Of a stretch of DNA of 64,000 bases, positions 61,001-64,000 are shown one piece after another. Within the stretch, counting starts at the first letter, position 1, and every line of letters starts with the position of its first letter. Under the pieces are notes generated by a model, which ran no database searches, was not told where the DNA came from, and worked only from the letters and a program-made list of their open reading frames with translations. Location: assembly GCA_027574665.1 (NCBI GenBank), contig CM050673.1:8913420-8977419 (forward strand), read 5' to 3'. Source of the DNA: Rhynochetos jubatus. Taxonomy: Eukaryota; Chordata; Aves; Eurypygiformes; Rhynochetidae. A program made the position numbers and the translations under genes.

Positions 61001-64000
61001 AAATGAAGCCCACCTCCGGGAGAATATCAAGAGCAGGGGTTGGAGCAAGCCAGGCCTCAAACCACGAGAAGCTCCAGCCCAAAATAAAGCCAAAATGCAG
61101 CCCACATCTGGGAGAATCTCAAGAGCAGGGGGTGGAGCAAGCCAGGCCTCAAACCACGAGAAGCTCCAGCCCAAAAGGCAGCCAAAGTCCAGCCCACCTC
61201 CGGGAGAATCTCAAGAGCAGGGTGTGGAGCAAGCCAGGCCTCAAACCACGAGAAGCTCCAGCCCAAAAGGCAGCCAAAATGCAGCCCACATCCGGGAGAA
61301 AATCAAGAGCAGGGGCGGGAGCAAGCCAGGCCTGAAACCACGAGAAGCTCCAGCCCAAAAGGCAGCCAAAATCCAGCCCACATCCGGGAGAATCTCAAGA
61401 GCAGGGGGTGGAGCAAGCCAGGCCACAAACCACGAGAACCTCCAGCCCAAAATGCAGCCAAAATGCAGCCCACCTCCGGGAGAATCTCAAGAGCAGTGGG
61501 TGGAGCAAGCCAGGCCTCAAACCACGAGAAGCTCCAGCCAAAAAGGCAGCCAAAATGCAGCCCACATCCGGGAGAATCTCAAGAGCAGGGGGTGGAGCAA
61601 GCCAGGCCTCAAATCACGAGAAGCTCCACCCCAAAATTCAGCCAAAATCCAGTCCACATCCGGGAGAATATCAAGAGCAGGGGGTGGAGCAAGCCAGGCC
61701 TCAAACCACGAGAAGCTCCAGCCCAAAAGGCAGCCAAACTCCAGCCCACCTCCGTGAGAATCTCAAGAGCAGGGGGTGGAGCAAGCCAGGCCTCAAACCA
61801 CGAGAAGCTCCAGCCCAAAAGGCAGCCAAAATCCAGCACACATCCAGGAGAAAATCAAGAGCAGGGGGTGGAGCAAGGGAGGCCTCAAACCACGAGAAGT
61901 TGAAGCCCAAAAGGCAGCCAAAATGCAGCCCACATACGGGAGAATCTCAAGAGCAGGGGGTGGAGCAAGACAGGCCTCAAACCACGAGAAGTTGAAGCCC
62001 AAAATGCAGCCTAAATGCAGCCCACATCCAGGAGAATCTCAAGAGCAGGGGGTGGAGCAAGCCAGGCCTCAAACCACGAGAAGCTCCAGCCCAAAAGGCA
62101 GCCAAAATGCAGCCCACCTCCGGGAGAATATCAAGAGCAGGGGTTGGAGCAAGGCAGGCCTCAAACCACGAGAAGCTCCAGCCCAAAAGGCAGCCAAAAT
62201 CCAGCCCACCTCCGGGAGAATCTCAAGAGCAGGTGGTGGAGAAAGCCAGGCCTCAAACCACGAGAAGCTTCAGCTCAAAATGCAGCCAAAATGCAGCCCA
62301 CCTCTGGCAGAATCTCAAGAGCAGGGGGTGGAGCAAGCAAGGCCTCAAACCACGAGAAGCTCCAGCCCAAAAGGCAGTCAAACTCCAGCCCACATCCGGG
62401 AGAATCTCAAGAGCAGGGGGTGGAGCAAGCCAGGCCTCAAACCACGAGAAGCTCCAGCCGTAAAGGCAGCCAAAATGCAGCCCACATCCGGGAGAATCTC
62501 AAGAGCAGGGGGTGGAGCAAGCCAGGCCTCAAACCAGGAGAAGCTCCAGCCGTAAATGCAGCCAAAATCCAGCCCACATCCTAGAGAATCTCAAGAGCAG
62601 GGGATGGAGCAAGCCAGGCCTCAAACCACGAGAAGCTCCAGCCCAAAAGGCAGCCAAAATGCAGCCCACCTCCGTGAGAATCTCAAGAGCAGGGGGTGGA
62701 GCAAGCCAGGCCTCAAACCACGAGAAGCTCCAGCCGAAAAGGCAGCCAAAGTCCAGCCCACCTCCGGGAGAATCTCAAGAGCAGGGGGTGGAGCAAGTCA
62801 GGCCTCAAACCACGAGAAGCTCCAGCCCAAAAGGCAGCCAAAATGCAGCCCACATCCGGGAGAATCTCAAGAGCAGGGTGTGGAGCAAGCCAGGCCTCAA
62901 ACCACGAGAAGCTCCAGCCCAGAAGGCAGCCAAAATCCAGCCCACATCCGGGAGAATCTCAAGAGCAGGGGGTGGAGCAAGCCAGGCCTGAAACCACGAG
63001 AAGCTCCAGCCCAAAATTCAGCCAAAATGCAGCCCACGTCCGGGAGAATCTCAAGAGCAGGGGGTGGAGCAAGCCAGGCCTCAAACCACGAGAAGCTCCA
63101 GCCCAAAAGGCAGCCAAAGTGCAGCCCACATCCGGGAGAATATCAAGAGCAGAGGTTAGAGCAAGCCAGGCCTCAAACTACGAGAAGCTCCAGCCCAAAA
63201 GGCAGCCAAAATCCAGCCCACATCCGGGAGAATCTCAAGAGCAGGGGGTGGAGCAAGCCAGGCCTCAAACCACGAGAAGCTCCAGCCCAAAAGGCAGCCA
63301 AAATGCAGCGCACATCCGTGAGAATCTCAAGAGCAGGGGGTGGAGCAAGTCAGGCCTCAAACCACGAGAAGCTCCAGCCCAAAAGGCAGCCAAAATCCAG
63401 CCCACATCCGGGAGAATATCAAGAGCAGGGGGTGGAGCAAGCCAGGCCTCAAACCACGAGAAGCTCCAGCCCAAAATGCAGCCAAAATCCAGCCCACGTC
63501 CGGGAGAATCTCAAGAGCAGGGGGTGGAGCAAGACAGGCCTCAAACCACGAGAAGCTCCAGCCCAAAAGGCAGCCAAAATGCAGCCCACCTCGGTGAGAA
63601 TCTCAAGAGCAGGGGGTGGAGCAAGCCAGGCCTCAAACCACGAGAAGCTCCAGCCCAAAAGGCAGCCAAAGTCCAGCCCACCTCCGGGAGAATCTCAAGA
63701 GCAGGGGGTGGAGCAAGCCAGGCCTCAAACCACGAGAAGCTCCAGCCCAAAAGAAAGCCAAAATGCAGCCCACATCCGGGAGAATCTCAAGAGCAGGGTG
63801 TGGAGCAAGACAGGCCTCAAACCACGAGAAGCTCCAGCCCAAAAGGCAGCCAAAATCCAGCCCACATCCGGGAGAATCTCAAGAGCAGGGGGTGGAGCAA
63901 GCCAGGCCTCAAACCACGAGAAGCTCCAGCCCAAAAGGCAGCCAAAGTCCAGCCCACCTCCGGGAGAATCTCAAGAGCAGGGGGTGGAGCAAGCCAGGCC
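61001..64000 (+). repeat. Distal array segment
   Basis: About 32 monomers at a constant 92 bp phase, with few shared long-range tags. Local oddities are GAAGTTGAAGCCC units near 61895 and 61988, GGGGCGGGAGC near 61313, CTCTGGCAGAATC near 62303, and CATCCTAGAGAATC near 62578. The window ends inside a monomer at CCAGGCC, so the array continues beyond it. Confidence 0.75.

Larger units (their letters stand above)
1..64000 (+). repeat. 92 bp satellite DNA array filling the whole window (~695 monomers)
   Basis: The same ~92 bp unit recurs head to tail from the first base to the last. Landmarks appear once per unit and in the same order: GGAGAATCTC, GAGCAGGGGG, the StuI site AGGCCT, CCACGAGAAGCTCC, CAAAAGGCAGCC, and CCCACATCCG. 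All units lie in one orientation; I found no inverted monomer and no interruption. Following the unit phase, the array gains only about 22 bp over 695 units, so indels are rare. The phase appears unchanged from about 7.6 to 17.7 kb (110 units) and from 59.2 kb to the end. The consensus is about 59% GC with only 7 T in 92 on the + strand. No gene, RNA gene or mobile element is visible within it, which covers every gene-free stretch of the window. The location (centromeric, pericentromeric or other heterochromatin) is inference. I do not recognise the family. Confidence 0.98.

Noticed and set aside
1-64000. CRISPR array
   Set aside because: There is no alternation of constant repeats with unique spacers. 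The whole 92 bp unit is conserved and variants recur along the array.
1-64000. A repetitive protein-coding gene (for example a mucin- or collagen-like exon)
   Set aside because: Coding minisatellites normally keep a unit length divisible by three and one open frame. Here the unit is 92 bp, with stops scattered in each frame and 91 or 93 bp units tolerated.
1-64000. CENP-B box
   Set aside because: I looked for the core TTCG....A..CGGG pattern in the consensus on both strands. CCGGGAG at the junction is the only partial resemblance and the upstream TTCG half is missing.
1-64000. Transposable elements, tRNA, 5S or other rRNA genes within the array
   Set aside because: Every stretch I read can be placed in the 92 bp unit. 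No target-site duplications, terminal repeats, poly-A tracts or RNA gene boxes stand out.
1-64000. A bacterial or phage origin for the window
   Set aside because: No gene-dense sequence, ribosome binding sites or operons are present, and a pure 64 kb satellite is not expected in such genomes.

Overview
The whole 64 kb window is one uninterrupted, head-to-tail tandem array of a 92 bp satellite monomer, about 695 copies, all in the same orientation. I see no unique sequence, no credible protein-coding gene, no tRNA or rRNA gene, no transposable-element insertion and no flanking DNA at either end, so the true array is longer than the window. A monomer that fits my by-eye consensus at every base lies at 35522-35613: 31 A, 28 C, 26 G and 7 T, about 59% GC and very T-poor on the + strand. 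This kind of DNA points to a eukaryotic chromosome, in pericentromeric, centromeric, subtelomeric or other heterochromatic sequence. I do not recognise the satellite family and cannot name the organism.

Monomers differ by a limited set of recurring substitutions at a few positions and by rare 1 bp indels. These variants travel in fixed orders, which reveals nested higher-order repeats (HORs). Region by region: 0.13-6.05 kb holds two copies of a ~3.13 kb HOR; 6-7.95 kb is ordinary array; 7.95-12.2 kb is an 18/19-monomer HOR; 12.4-13.7 kb carries a block that recurs at 19.9, 21.1, 22.4 and 60 kb; 14.7-15.7 kb and 17.6-18.7 kb are near-perfect hexamer (552/553 bp) duplications; 26.1-43.8 kb is dominated by a C-D super-unit of ~7.3-7.9 kb present twice in tandem (28.6-35.9 and 35.8-43.8 kb), preceded by an extra C copy (26.1-28.6 kb); 44.9-51.5 kb holds two copies of a 3.2-3.5 kb HOR; 52.5-59.8 kb returns to variants typical of the first 6 kb; 60.0-61 kb returns to those of 13 and 23 kb; 61-64 kb is plain array.

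Differences between HOR copies are almost always whole numbers of monomers (92, 184 or 368 bp steps), the signature of unequal exchange or slippage in register. Many long open frames exist on the + strand, but they follow from T-poverty: the consensus has no stop codon in any of the three + frames, and 92 is not a multiple of 3. I treat all of them as non-coding. The points of interest are structural: the long-range mosaic HOR organisation, a stem-loop dyad whose single mismatch falls at a hypervariable base, an 11 bp internal duplication, and CpG-decay variants that suggest cytosine methylation.
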